35,501 nucleotides of DNA from Phycisphaerae bacterium (GTDB lineage Bacteria > Planctomycetota > Phycisphaerae > Phycisphaerales > UBA1924). The translations under genes and the position numbers were made by a program. The notes below the pieces were generated by a model that was not told the origin of the DNA, did not search any database, and saw only the letters and a list, made by a program, of their open reading frames with translations. The DNA lies in NCBI GenBank assembly GCA_016794925.1, contig JAEUIW010000025.1, positions 1 through 35,501 of the forward strand, given 5' to 3'. Positions 25,229 to 34,212 of the stretch are shown here, piece by piece (the first letter of the stretch is position 1; every line of letters begins with the position of its first letter).

Positions 25229-26632
25229 TTATTTGGCTTGCTCCGCGGGGATCGGTGTGCCGCTCGACCGAGCGTGCGTGATGCTCAAGCCCGTTGCGTC
25301 GTCGAGATCGATCAGGGCCTGTCGATAGGAGGCGAGTGTGTCGATGTACGCGCGGCGGGTGCGCAGCGCCCGCTGCTGTGATGTGATCCAGTCGAGCACG
25401 CTCAGGTCGCGGGCCTCGAACGCGCCGCGCGAGAGGTCCTGGCTGCGCTTCAGGAGGGGCAGCACCTCGCGCTCCTGTGCGTCCACCTCGGCGCGGATGG
25501 CGCGGGCCTTGGCCCGAGCGGCGAACGCCGAGGAGGTCAGACGGTGCAGGAGGGCCGTGTACTCCTCGCGCAGGCGGTCGCGCGCAGCACTGGCCCCGGC
25601 GATTCCGCCCTGGTTGCGGTCGAAGATCGGCAGTTCGACCGTCGCACCGACGCCGATGTAGTTGTCGCTCACCCCGTCGTGCTCGAACGACGGGCCAATC
25701 TTGATGCGTGGGTACTGTCGGGAGACGGCCAGCCGGAGTTCCTCCTCCGCAGCCCGGTACTCGGCCTCCTTGGCACGCAGGTCCAGCCGGCCGCCCAGCA
25801 CCCGTTCGGTCAGGTCTGCATCGGATGGGTCGTCGAACAGCACGACGGTGAGGGGCCTGCCTGCGTCGGTCAGCCGAACCTCATACGACGGTGGCACGCC
25901 CATGAGCCGGTTGAGTTCGAACCGCGTGGCTTGGAGACCGACCAGCGCGAGGCGATGGTCGCGTCGCACTTCTGCCAGTTCCAGCGCGGCCGCCGAAGTG
26001 TCCAGTTCGTTGGCCTCGCCCAACTGGCGGCGGCTGCGGATCAGGCTTTCCGCGCGTTCGCGGAGCGACACCTCTTCGGCGAGCGCAGCCGCCGTCTGCT
26101 CGGCGACGAGCACCGCGAAGACCTGCCCCCGTACCCGCGTCGCCAGGTCGTACTCCTTTGCGAGTATCTCGGCGCGGGCCTGCTCGGACTTGGCTGTCGC
26201 CGCGCCGATGCGGGCGCTGCGTTCGCCGGGCTTGAGCAACTCGAATAACAGGTCGGTATCGACGACCAGCCCGGGCGTACCGCCGAAGCCGGGACGCACA
26301 CCGACGCCGACCTCGGGGTTGGGGAAGACCTTCGCGCCGATCAGCAGGGCTTTGAATTCGCCCAGCCCCGCGCGCGCCGCGCGCAGGTCGGTGTTCAGCG
26401 TGAGCGCCACGGCCACCGCCTCGTCCTCGGTGAGCCCGTCGGATGTGTCAAAGGCCGGTGCGGCGTTTGAGCCGAGGAACGAATCGGCGCGGATAGTGTT
26501 CACGTCCGGCAGCCCCCGGGCCGACAAACCGGCCATCTCGGCTCGTGCGTCAAGAGGACGTGGTTCGTATGTGGCACAACCGTTGAGCCAGATCAGCGGC
26601 CCAAGGACCAGAATGGGCGACATCATCCTCAT
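25229..26632 (-). CDS. TolC-family outer-membrane efflux lipoprotein, system 2
   Basis: Outer-membrane channel of the second RND system. The frame is open to 26698, but ATG 26630-26632 (MRMMSPILVLGPLIWLNGC) gives a compact lipoprotein signal with Cys at 19 and a 467-residue product. Earlier ATGs at 26698 or 26656 are possible; no strong Shine-Dalgarno decides. Two OEP domains follow: LTEDEAVAVALTLNTDLRAAR opens the first, and QYPRIKIGPSFEHDGVSDN and ELPIFDRNQGGIAGA mark the second, as in CzcC-type proteins. The C-terminal helices include SQQRALRTRRAYIDTLASYRQALIDL. It lies after the small exported protein gene and 36 bases before the fusion-protein gene. Confidence 0.85.
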   Translation of the reverse strand: MRMMSPILVLGPLIWLNGCATYEPRPLDARAEMAGLSARGLPDVNTIRADSFLGSNAAPAFDTSDGLTEDEAVAVALTLNTDLRAARAGLGEFKALLIGAKVFPNPEVGVGVRPGFGGTPGLVVDTDLLFELLKPGERSARIGAATAKSEQARAEILAKEYDLATRVRGQVFAVLVAEQTAAALAEEVSLRERAESLIRSRRQLGEANELDTSAAALELAEVRRDHRLALVGLQATRFELNRLMGVPPSYEVRLTDAGRPLTVVLFDDPSDADLTERVLGGRLDLRAKEAEYRAAEEELRLAVSRQYPRIKIGPSFEHDGVSDNYIGVGATVELPIFDRNQGGIAGASAARDRLREEYTALLHRLTSSAFAARAKARAIRAEVDAQEREVLPLLKRSQDLSRGAFEARDLSVLDWITSQQRALRTRRAYIDTLASYRQALIDLDDATGLSITHARSSGTPIPAEQAK

Positions 26633-26755
26633 CAGACGTGTTCCGAAAGGGTGCATGGGATTGGTCAACAACCGCCGCGTGGCCGGCCATAGATGCACGA
26701 GGGCGTTCGGAAGGCAATCCGAGCACCCGGCATTGGCGCAGCGAACCCGCTCGCA

Positions 26756-27223
26756 CTACAAGCGCAGGATGACGGTGTCGAGATGGGTGAGCGCAAACCG
26801 GCCGCCCCCCGGCGGCCCGGCCGCGAGCGTGCCGCACCAGATTCGCGCCGGGGGCACCCAGTGCGATGCAAGCAATGCGAACGGCTGTACCCCAAGGTCA
26901 AACGCCTTCACGTCAGCGGCGGCCTTCTCGCGCGTCGGGGCGCTGATCTGCGCGTCGGCGGCAACCGGCGTGCAGACACAGCCACAACCCGCGGCCGAGA
27001 CTGTGGATTGATGGTGCGGATCGGCCTTGTCTTCGTCGCACCCGTCATCGCAACACGCCGGTCCGCAATGGGCTTTGCAGCAGCAGGGAGACAGGGGCGA
27101 GTCGTAGCACACCGAGCCATCGGGGTCTCGGCAGATCGCGCGCGGCCCGAGCAGGTTCATGCCTTGCACGAGGATCAGGAGGACCGAGATGAGCAACCGA
27201 ACTGGACTCATTGGCGATGTCAT
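26756..27223 (-). CDS. Small exported Cys/His-rich protein heading RND operon 2
   Basis: A 155-residue protein from ATG 27221-27223. Alternatives are 27211 and, less likely, 27283. The signal peptide is MSPVRLLISVLLILVQGMNL. The centre is very Cys-rich: CRDPDGSVCYDSPLSPCCC, HCGPACCDDGCDED, HH, CGCVC. It ends with a hydrophobic strand (FALLASHW), a PP motif (AGPPGGG) and the end LTHLDTVILRL. The ending resembles RLRTVIMIV of the small gene before system 3. It lies 57 bases upstream of the earliest TolC start and 124 bases downstream of the system 3 pump gene. A metal-binding periplasmic role is inferred. Confidence 0.65.
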   Translation of the reverse strand: MTSPMSPVRLLISVLLILVQGMNLLGPRAICRDPDGSVCYDSPLSPCCCKAHCGPACCDDGCDEDKADPHHQSTVSAAGCGCVCTPVAADAQISAPTREKAAADVKAFDLGVQPFALLASHWVPPARIWCGTLAAGPPGGGRFALTHLDTVILRL

Positions 27224-27305
27224 GGTAGGGGTGGGCCGCCAGTCCGGCCCAATTGTGGCGTTTCTCGTACAGAATCGGTCCAATCAGGATCGTCCGTGAA
27301 ACAAT

Positions 27306-27317
27306 CCCCGGCCGGGG
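27306..27317. promoter_or_regulatory. 12-base perfect palindrome between systems 3 and 2
   Basis: CCCCGGCCGGGG is self-complementary and lies in the 124-bp gap between the system 3 pump stop and the small protein gene of system 2. It may be an operator or part of a weak terminator that separates two transcription units. No T-run follows it. Palindromes of this composition also arise by chance in GC-rich DNA. Confidence 0.3.
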
Positions 27318-27347
27318 CCTCGTCCATCAGCAAGCCTGCCAGGGCTT

Positions 27348-30300
27348 CTACGCGTCCTTCGCGGGTGGTTGCGGTTTGATCGATGTGGACGGCGGCACCG
27401 AAGGCTTGGCTGCCGACTCCGCTGCATTACTCACATGAGAAACACCGCCCGGTGCCTCCACGGCCGGGGTGAGCACCATCTCCGCGTCAGTGGGCGCGGG
27501 CTTCTCCCACTGCTCGGGTCCGGGCGTCTTGTCGCTGCCGGTGAAGATGCGGTAGAGCGCTGGAAGCACCAGCAGCGTGAGGAGCGTGCTTGAGATGAGG
27601 CCTCCGATGACGACCGTTGCGAGCGGGCGCTGCACCTCCGCGCCGGTGCCCGTGGCGATCGCCATCGGCACAAAGCCCAACGATGCCACGAGCGCCGTCA
27701 TGAGCACGGGACGCAGCCGCGTGAGCGAGCCACGGAAGATCGCGTCGCCCACACTGAGCCCTTCGCGGCGGAGCTGGTTGATGAACGACACCATCACCAG
27801 GCCGTTCAAGACCGCGACGCCCGAGAGCGCGATGAATCCGACGGCCGCCGAGATCGAGAAGGGCATGCCCCGTAGCCACAGCGCCACCACGCCGCCGGTC
27901 AGGCCCAGCGGGATGCCGCTGAAGACCAAGAGCGCGTACTTGACGGAGTTGAACGTGCTGAACAGCAGCAGGAAGATGAGCAGGAAGCAGACGGGCACGA
28001 CCACTGTTAGCCGCGCCCGGGCCGCGATGAGATTCTCAAACTGCCCGCCCCACTCCAGATAGCCGCCAGGTGGGAGCGAGACCGCCTGCACCTTTTGCTG
28101 CGCCTCGGCAACGAACGAACCGAGGTCCCGGCCACGGACGTTGGCTTGCACCACGATGCGCCGCTTGCCGTTCTCGCGGCTGATCTGGTTGGGACCCTCG
28201 GCAACAGCGATCTTCGCCAGCGCGGCGAGGGGGATGTACGCCGGGCGATCGGTCGTCGAACTCAACCCGTCGATGTGGCCGTTTTCGCTGGGGCCGAAGG
28301 AGGTGAGCGTGACGGCGTTGCCCGGTGCGTCCTTGCGCGGTGGGAGCGGGATGGGAAGCGTGCCCAGCGCATTGATGTCGCGCCGGATGTCGTCGGGCAG
28401 TCGTACCACCAGATCGAAGCGACGGTCGCCCTCAAACACCTGACCCGCTTCGCGGCCGCCGATCGCGGCCGAGACGATGTCCTGAACTTCCCTCACGGTG
28501 ATGCTGTACCGGGCGATGGCGTCGCGGTCGATGTCGATGGTCATCACCGGCAGCCCCTCGGTGACTTCGACCTGCACATCCTCCGCACCATCGATCTTTT
28601 CGATGGCCTCGGCGATCTCAGTGGCGGTAGCGCCCATCTGCTCGAAGTCGTCGCCGAACACCTTGACAGCTACGTCGCTGCGGACGCCCGCGATGAGCTC
28701 GTTGAACCGCATCTGGATCGGCTGCAAGAACTCGTAGCGGCTCCCGGGCACCTGCTCGACGGCGGCCTCGATGCGGGCGATGATGTCGGTCTTGGCGACC
28801 TTGGGGTTGGGCCACTGGTCCTTGGGCTTGAGAATGATGAACGTGTCCGACGTGCTGGGGGGCATCGGGTCGGAGGCCATCTCGGCGGTGCCCGTCTTGG
28901 AGTAGACGAACGCGACCTCGGGGACCGAGCGCACGGCGCGCTCGACTTCAAACTGGATGTCCATCGACTGCGTCAGCCCTGTGCTGGGGATGCGCAGCGC
29001 GTGCATGGCGATATCCCGCTCGTCGAGCACCGGGATGAACTCCTGGCCCAAGCGTGTGAACATGACCAGCGAGCCGGCGAAGGCGAGCACCGCCGCGCCC
29101 ACCACGCCCCAGCGCCAGCGCACGGCCCAGCGGAGCGCCGGCGCATAGACCGCCTTTGCGCCGCGGATGATGAAGTTGTCGCCTTCCTTGACCCGGCCCC
29201 GGATCAGAATGGCTACGAGCGCAGGCACCAGAGTCATCGACAAGATGAACGCTGCGACAAGTGCCAAGATGACCGTCGTCGCCATCGGCACGAACATCTT
29301 GCCCTCGACGCCGCTCAGCGAGAGGATGGGGAAGTAGACGATGATGATGATCGCCTGGCCGTAGACCGAGGGCTGGATCATCTCCTTGGCGGCCACCATC
29401 ACCTCGTGCAGCCGCTCCTGCAACGTCAGCAAGCGGCCCTCATGGTGCTGCTTCTCGGCGAGCCGCCGCAGGCAGTTCTCGACGATGATGACCGCGCCGT
29501 CCACGATCAATCCGAAGTCGATCGCCCCCAGGCTCATCAGGTTGCCGGTTACCTTGCCCTGAACCATGCCGGTCGCCGTCATCAGCATCGACAGCGGGAT
29601 GGCCAGGGCGCAGATGATCGCGGCCCTGATGTTTCCCAGCAGCAGGAACAGGATGACGATGACCAGGATCGCGCCCTCTGCCAGGTTCTTGGTCACCGTG
29701 GCGATGGTCGCGTCCACCAGCTTGGTGCGGTTGAGCACGACCTTGGCGCGGATGTCGGGCGGGAGGTTTTTGTTGATCGCCGTGACCTTGGCGTCGACCG
29801 CCGATGACACAATGCGGCTGTTGGACCCGATGAGCATCATCGCGGTGCCGACCACCACCTCGCCGCTGTTCTCGCTGCCCGTGCCCGAGCGGAGTTCCTT
29901 GCCCAGCCCGACGCTCGCCACATCATCCATGTGGATGGGCGTGCCGCCCTGCTCGCCGACGACGATCTTGGCGATCTGCGCAATGCTCGCGATCCGGCCC
30001 GTGGCTCGAACCGTGTAGGACTCGCCCTTGTGCTCGATGTACCCCGCGCCGGTGCTGGCGTTGTTGGCCTCCAGCGCATCGATCACGTCGGCGAAGGTGA
30101 ACCCGTAGGAAACCAGTTTCATGGGGTCGGGCTGGACGTGGTACTGCTTGACGTAGCCGCCGATCGAATCGACCGCGGCCACGCCCTTCACGCCGCGCAG
30201 TTGCGGCGAGATGATCCAGTCCTGCACGGTGCGGAGGTACGCGGCCCGCTCGAAGTCGTTGACCAGCACCTGCCCCTCGGGCGTCAGGTACGTCCCATCG

Positions 30301-30797
30301 CGCTGCCAACCGGGCTTGCCGTCGGCGGCCAGCGGCGCCTGCTCCCCATTGGGATGCTCGAACTCCACCGTGTACATGTAAATCTCGCCCAGCCCGGTCG
30401 AGATCGCGCCCATCCGCGGCTCGGCCCCCGCGGGCAGTTTCTCGCGGGCATCGCCGAGGCGTTCGAGCACCTGCTGGCGGGCGAAGTAGATGTCCACGGC
30501 GTCGTCGAAGACCGCCGTGACCTGCGAGAACCCGTTGCGGGAGAGGGAGCGCGTGTACTCCAGGCCCGGGATGCCCGCCAGCGAGGTCTCGATGGGGAAG
30601 GTCACCTGGGTCTCGATCTCGCCGGGCGAAAGCGCCGGGAACATGGTGTTGATCTGGACCTGGTTGTTGGTGATGTCGGGCACCGCGTCGATGGGCAGCC
30701 GTTTGAGCGACCACGCCCCGACGGCGGCGACGACGACCGTGGCCAGCACGACGAGCCAGCGGTTGCGGATGGAGAAGTGCAAGATTCGTTCGAGCAT
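27348..30797 (-). CDS. CzcA-like heavy-metal RND efflux pump, system 3
   Basis: A 1149-residue proton/metal antiporter, about 80 longer than usual. ATG 30795-30797 has an AGGA site 9 bases upstream. It begins with the family pattern ILHFSIRNRWLVVLATVVVAAVGAWSLKRL in shortened form and PDITNNQVQINT. TM4 reads AIDFGLIVDGAVIIVEN, with the first Asp near residue 426; the DFG-VD-EN triad fits divalent Zn/Co/Cd pumps. Around residues 141-187 an extra 30-35 residues (HPNGEQAPLAADGKPGWQRDG and following) sit just before LRTVQDWIISPQL. This is the site where the CusA-type pump has its larger insertion. The C-terminal tail (about 60 residues) is Pro/Ala/Lys-rich. It is fed by the fusion-protein gene 95 bases upstream. 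Confidence 0.88.
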   Translation of the reverse strand: MLERILHFSIRNRWLVVLATVVVAAVGAWSLKRLPIDAVPDITNNQVQINTMFPALSPGEIETQVTFPIETSLAGIPGLEYTRSLSRNGFSQVTAVFDDAVDIYFARQQVLERLGDAREKLPAGAEPRMGAISTGLGEIYMYTVEFEHPNGEQAPLAADGKPGWQRDGTYLTPEGQVLVNDFERAAYLRTVQDWIISPQLRGVKGVAAVDSIGGYVKQYHVQPDPMKLVSYGFTFADVIDALEANNASTGAGYIEHKGESYTVRATGRIASIAQIAKIVVGEQGGTPIHMDDVASVGLGKELRSGTGSENSGEVVVGTAMMLIGSNSRIVSSAVDAKVTAINKNLPPDIRAKVVLNRTKLVDATIATVTKNLAEGAILVIVILFLLLGNIRAAIICALAIPLSMLMTATGMVQGKVTGNLMSLGAIDFGLIVDGAVIIVENCLRRLAEKQHHEGRLLTLQERLHEVMVAAKEMIQPSVYGQAIIIIVYFPILSLSGVEGKMFVPMATTVILALVAAFILSMTLVPALVAILIRGRVKEGDNFIIRGAKAVYAPALRWAVRWRWGVVGAAVLAFAGSLVMFTRLGQEFIPVLDERDIAMHALRIPSTGLTQSMDIQFEVERAVRSVPEVAFVYSKTGTAEMASDPMPPSTSDTFIILKPKDQWPNPKVAKTDIIARIEAAVEQVPGSRYEFLQPIQMRFNELIAGVRSDVAVKVFGDDFEQMGATATEIAEAIEKIDGAEDVQVEVTEGLPVMTIDIDRDAIARYSITVREVQDIVSAAIGGREAGQVFEGDRRFDLVVRLPDDIRRDINALGTLPIPLPPRKDAPGNAVTLTSFGPSENGHIDGLSSTTDRPAYIPLAALAKIAVAEGPNQISRENGKRRIVVQANVRGRDLGSFVAEAQQKVQAVSLPPGGYLEWGGQFENLIAARARLTVVVPVCFLLIFLLLFSTFNSVKYALLVFSGIPLGLTGGVVALWLRGMPFSISAAVGFIALSGVAVLNGLVMVSFINQLRREGLSVGDAIFRGSLTRLRPVLMTALVASLGFVPMAIATGTGAEVQRPLATVVIGGLISSTLLTLLVLPALYRIFTGSDKTPGPEQWEKPAPTDAEMVLTPAVEAPGGVSHVSNAAESAAKPSVPPSTSIKPQPPAKDA

Positions 30798-30892
30798 GAG
30801 GAGGATCGTCCTTTGCTATCGCGGGTGCGATCGAGTCGCTCCAACGCGAGAGATGCGTTAAATGGGGATGCGGCGGGGTGAGGGGGGTTCGG

Positions 30893-32611
30893 CTAGTGCT
30901 CGTGCTTTGCGGAGGACTTGCCCAGTTCGGCCTTGAGGATGAACGTGGCGGCGATGACGATCGGTTCGCCCTCGCGGAGGCCATAGAGCACCGGGAGCAT
31001 CCCGCCGACCGCTTCGCCAACCGTCACCGGCCGCTTCAGGAACGTGTTGGCCTTCTCGGTGAAGGGCACGAACACTACCGGCTTGCCCTCGATCATCTGG
31101 ATCGCGGATTCAGGCACCGCGAGCACTCCAGCGCTCGTGCCGCCCTCTGAGCCGCTCGAAGCACCGATGATCTCCGCCCGCGCAAACAACCCCGGACGGA
31201 GCGTGCCCTGGGCGTTGTCCACTTCGACGCGGACCTGCGCGGTCCGTGTGGCTTCGTTGAGGTCCGCGCTGATGAACGACACGCTGCCCTCGAAGGATTC
31301 GCCCGGGAAGGCGGCAACGGAGATCCGTGCGGCCGATCCCACGGCCACGTCCTTGAGTCGCATCTCCGGCACATCGACCAGCACCCAGAGCCGGCTCGTG
31401 TCGGCGACCACCAGGAGCGAGTCGCGGTCGGGCCGGACCAGTTCACCCAGCGTGACATCACGCCGGATGACGCGGCCGCCAATGGGCGACCGCACGGTGT
31501 ACCGGGGTGTGATGGTCCCGGTCTCGCCGAGGGTCTTGATCTCGGTCTCGCTCATGCCGAGCAGTTGCAGCCGGTTGGAAGCGCCGGTCATCGCGGCCCG
31601 GGCGTTGAGGAGCGCCGACTCGGCGGTCTGCTGTTCGGCCAGCCGCTTCTGCACCTCGGTGAGCGAGATGCCCTCGGACTCGTCGTAGAGTTTCTTGGCC
31701 CGCTCCGCCGCGCTCTTTGTCAGTTCGACAATTGGAGCGGCGGCGTGGGCCATCGTGCGTTTCTGCACGTAGTCGCTCTGCGCCTCGCCCAGTTCGGGGC
31801 TGTCCACCACCAAGAGCGTGTCACCTTCCTTCACCGTGTCGCCCTGACGAACCGGGAGCGCGGCGACGCGCCCCACCACCGCGGAGCCGATGTGGGCCAT
31901 CCGCTCGGTGTTGTACGCCACACGCGCGGGAGCGGTGAACGACGGCACGAGCGTGCGCAGCGCGGCCGTGTCCAACTTGACACCAAACGCCTTGACCGCC
32001 GCGGGCTGGATCACGATCTGGCCGAACCGATCCACGAAGTTCCGCATGGCCTGTGGGAAGACTTTCTGGCCGGTCGCTCCAGAGGTTTCGAAGATCGTCT
32101 GGAACTCGTCGGCAAAGTGCTGCGTGAAGAGGGCGTAACGGCCCGCGCGAGTGGCTCGCACTTTGAAGCGCATCGCCGATTGCCCCTCGACGCGGAGTTG
32201 GTAGAACTCGGAACCGGGGGTGAACTCCTCGCCCGGCGTTATGGGCTTGGCGTGCCCCGCGAAGACCCGCTCGGCCTCCTCGGCCGCGGCGGTGAACGCC
32301 GCGTCTGAACCGTCCGCCACCGCCACGAGCGCGATGTCGATGCTCGCGTCGGGCCCGGGCTGGATCACGAGATCGGTCACGCCCGCCGGCAGTTCGTATA
32401 CGCCGCCCCACTCGAAGGGCGACTTCTCGGCGTGCGGGCCGGCAGTGCCGTGGGGTGCCTTTTCTCCGGCGTGGTCATCGTGCCCTTCGTGCTGGGCGGC
32501 AGCGCGATTGGCGGCGATCGCCACCGCGAACGCTGCGATCGCCAGGAACGGGAAGTGCCGGTGGGGGCCCCGCGCGATGCGGAACAACTTGAGGCCAGTG
32601 CTTGTCGTCAT
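30893..32611 (-). CDS. CzcB-like membrane fusion protein with His-rich head, system 3
   Basis: A 572-residue adaptor. ATG 32609-32611 has GGAG 8 bases upstream. After a signal segment comes a His/Asp stretch (HEGHDDHAGE, then HGTAGPHAEK), a candidate metal-binding head. Residues 60-190 form an extra beta-rich domain (YELPAGVTDLVIQPGPDASI and similar) seen in longer CzcB-like proteins. Then come the barrel (ALPVRQGDTVKEGDTLLVVDSPEL), a long coiled-coil hairpin (about 300-360), the second lipoyl half (YTVRSPIGGRVIRRDVTLGE) and the beta-barrel (FISADLNEATRTAQVRVEVDN). It ends in AKHEH. It lies 51 bases after the TolC gene. Zn/Cd/Co handling is inferred from the pump type. Confidence 0.87.
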   Translation of the reverse strand: MTTSTGLKLFRIARGPHRHFPFLAIAAFAVAIAANRAAAQHEGHDDHAGEKAPHGTAGPHAEKSPFEWGGVYELPAGVTDLVIQPGPDASIDIALVAVADGSDAAFTAAAEEAERVFAGHAKPITPGEEFTPGSEFYQLRVEGQSAMRFKVRATRAGRYALFTQHFADEFQTIFETSGATGQKVFPQAMRNFVDRFGQIVIQPAAVKAFGVKLDTAALRTLVPSFTAPARVAYNTERMAHIGSAVVGRVAALPVRQGDTVKEGDTLLVVDSPELGEAQSDYVQKRTMAHAAAPIVELTKSAAERAKKLYDESEGISLTEVQKRLAEQQTAESALLNARAAMTGASNRLQLLGMSETEIKTLGETGTITPRYTVRSPIGGRVIRRDVTLGELVRPDRDSLLVVADTSRLWVLVDVPEMRLKDVAVGSAARISVAAFPGESFEGSVSFISADLNEATRTAQVRVEVDNAQGTLRPGLFARAEIIGASSGSEGGTSAGVLAVPESAIQMIEGKPVVFVPFTEKANTFLKRPVTVGEAVGGMLPVLYGLREGEPIVIAATFILKAELGKSSAKHEH

Positions 32612-32662
32612 CGAAGAATCTCCGGTTCAGCGGCAAGATGCCGCGGTTGTGTCTCGAGTCAA

Positions 32663-34075
32663 TCAACGCTGTTGAGGTTTGACGGTCGAATCCGCCATAG
32701 GAACGTGCGGGGGAGCAGAGGCCAGTTGTGCCGCAACGCCCGGCCCACCTACGGCTCGCAGCAACCGGATCAACGCGATGCTTGTTTGCCGCTCCACGTC
32801 GATGGCCTTGGCCTGGGTAGCGCGCAGATCCTGTTCAGCAAGGAAAAGTGCGGTGACGTCCGTGTGACCCGCCCGGTATGCCTGTTCGGCTTGGTCGCGT
32901 CGCTTCTGTTGGAGCGGGATCAGTTCCTGTCGAACGCGGTTGAGGTTGGCGAGGTTTCCGGCGAGTGACTGGTGCGCGACTCGAACCTCCTCCACGATCC
33001 TTCGACGTGAAAGCGTGAGTTCGTGACGAGCCTCGATCTGCTCGGCGGTGACGCGGGCTCTGCGAGCCTGGCCCATGTCAAACACGGGGATCGGTGTTGA
33101 GACGGACGGGCCGGCGAACCAATCGGGGTCCTTCTGCGCATCAATCCCAACTGCCGCACCCTCCCACGGCCACAGGCGGGCCAAGGAGTAGTCGTCGCCG
33201 AGCGCCGCCAGTTGCCACACGACCGACTGCACCTCCGGCCGGTGGGTGAGCGCGGTGTCGATCCAGTGTTGTTCATCCGGCGCGGCTGAAGGAGGCGCGA
33301 CCCATTCATCGAGCGCCCAGGTAGCCGCCCCCGACGGTTCGCCGACCAGGCGTGCCAACCGCAATCGCTCCTCCCGCTGTCGGAGGCGGGCGTCTGCGAT
33401 CTCAACCTCTAACTCCACTCCCTGCGCTTCGAGCGTCGTGACGTCGCCCCGAGTCCCCTCGCCCCCCTCAAGGCGCTTTCTGGCAATCCCAGTGAGTCGG
33501 CGCAACAGCTCGAGTCGGCCTTCGAGCACAGGGGTCAAGCGGTCCGATGCTTGCGAGGCCGCGTACCGCTCCTGGACCTCTGAGGTGACGTCGAGCGCCA
33601 CCGTCAATGCATCCGCGGCGGCTTGGCGCAGGCGGTTATCTGCGGCGCTTGATCGCCTGGGGATTTGGAATGCCTGGATGATGTCCTGCGCCAGCGACAC
33701 TTCGAGCTGAGGCTTGCCGGGCCCCCAGCGGAGGACGAAGTTCAGGACTGGGTTGGGCAGCAGACGAGATTGATCGGCGTCCGCTATCGCGATACGCACA
33801 CGGGCGAGCGCCGCCTGTAATCGCGGGTCGGTCGTCACCGCGCGTCGGGTCGCGTCAATGAACGTCAGGGTGCCAACTGCTGCGGGTTCGTCGAGCGGCC
33901 CGCCTTCAACGAGAAAGGCCACCGGTTCACCGATCGCCGTAGCCAGGGTGATCGAAGACTCGGCGGCCGGGTCCGGACGGGTGGTCTGGCACGCGGGAAG
34001 CGGAAGGAGAGCGAGCGTGGCCAAGCACACGATCGTGCCACGGCCGCGCCCACCCAGGGACGGATGAAAGTCCAT
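32663..34075 (-). CDS. TolC-family outer-membrane efflux lipoprotein, system 3
   Basis: A 470-residue channel protein if started at ATG 34073-34075, which has GAGGA about 5 bases upstream; an open extension to 34180 lacks such a site. The signal segment ends near LPACQ, a lipobox. The two OEP repeats are recognisable: FIDATRRAVTTDPRLQAALARV and NPVLNFVLRWGPGKPQLEVSLAQ in the first, STPIPVFDMGQARRARV and AYRAGHTDVTALFLAEQDLRA in the second. The coiled-coil arms are rich in R, E, Q and A. It is the second gene of the minus-strand metal cluster, 137 bases after the small exported protein gene. Confidence 0.85.
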   Translation of the reverse strand: MDFHPSLGGRGRGTIVCLATLALLPLPACQTTRPDPAAESSITLATAIGEPVAFLVEGGPLDEPAAVGTLTFIDATRRAVTTDPRLQAALARVRIAIADADQSRLLPNPVLNFVLRWGPGKPQLEVSLAQDIIQAFQIPRRSSAADNRLRQAAADALTVALDVTSEVQERYAASQASDRLTPVLEGRLELLRRLTGIARKRLEGGEGTRGDVTTLEAQGVELEVEIADARLRQREERLRLARLVGEPSGAATWALDEWVAPPSAAPDEQHWIDTALTHRPEVQSVVWQLAALGDDYSLARLWPWEGAAVGIDAQKDPDWFAGPSVSTPIPVFDMGQARRARVTAEQIEARHELTLSRRRIVEEVRVAHQSLAGNLANLNRVRQELIPLQQKRRDQAEQAYRAGHTDVTALFLAEQDLRATQAKAIDVERQTSIALIRLLRAVGGPGVAAQLASAPPHVPMADSTVKPQQR

Positions 34076-34212
34076 GAGGGTCCTCGGATGAGTTGTGATG
34101 AAAGAAAACTCGGAACGGGACGTTCGCGCACCGATTGGGCAGACGCCCTGGCGCGACAACGGCGCCACCGGCTGCGCCACGACGTGGGCAACCCGGTGAG
34201 GTTCCGCTTGCT

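Noticed and set aside
28095..29807. Plus-strand open frame of 570 codons opposite the system 3 pump
   Set aside because: Shadow of the pump gene; repetitive Asp/Arg/His composition and no recognisable domain.
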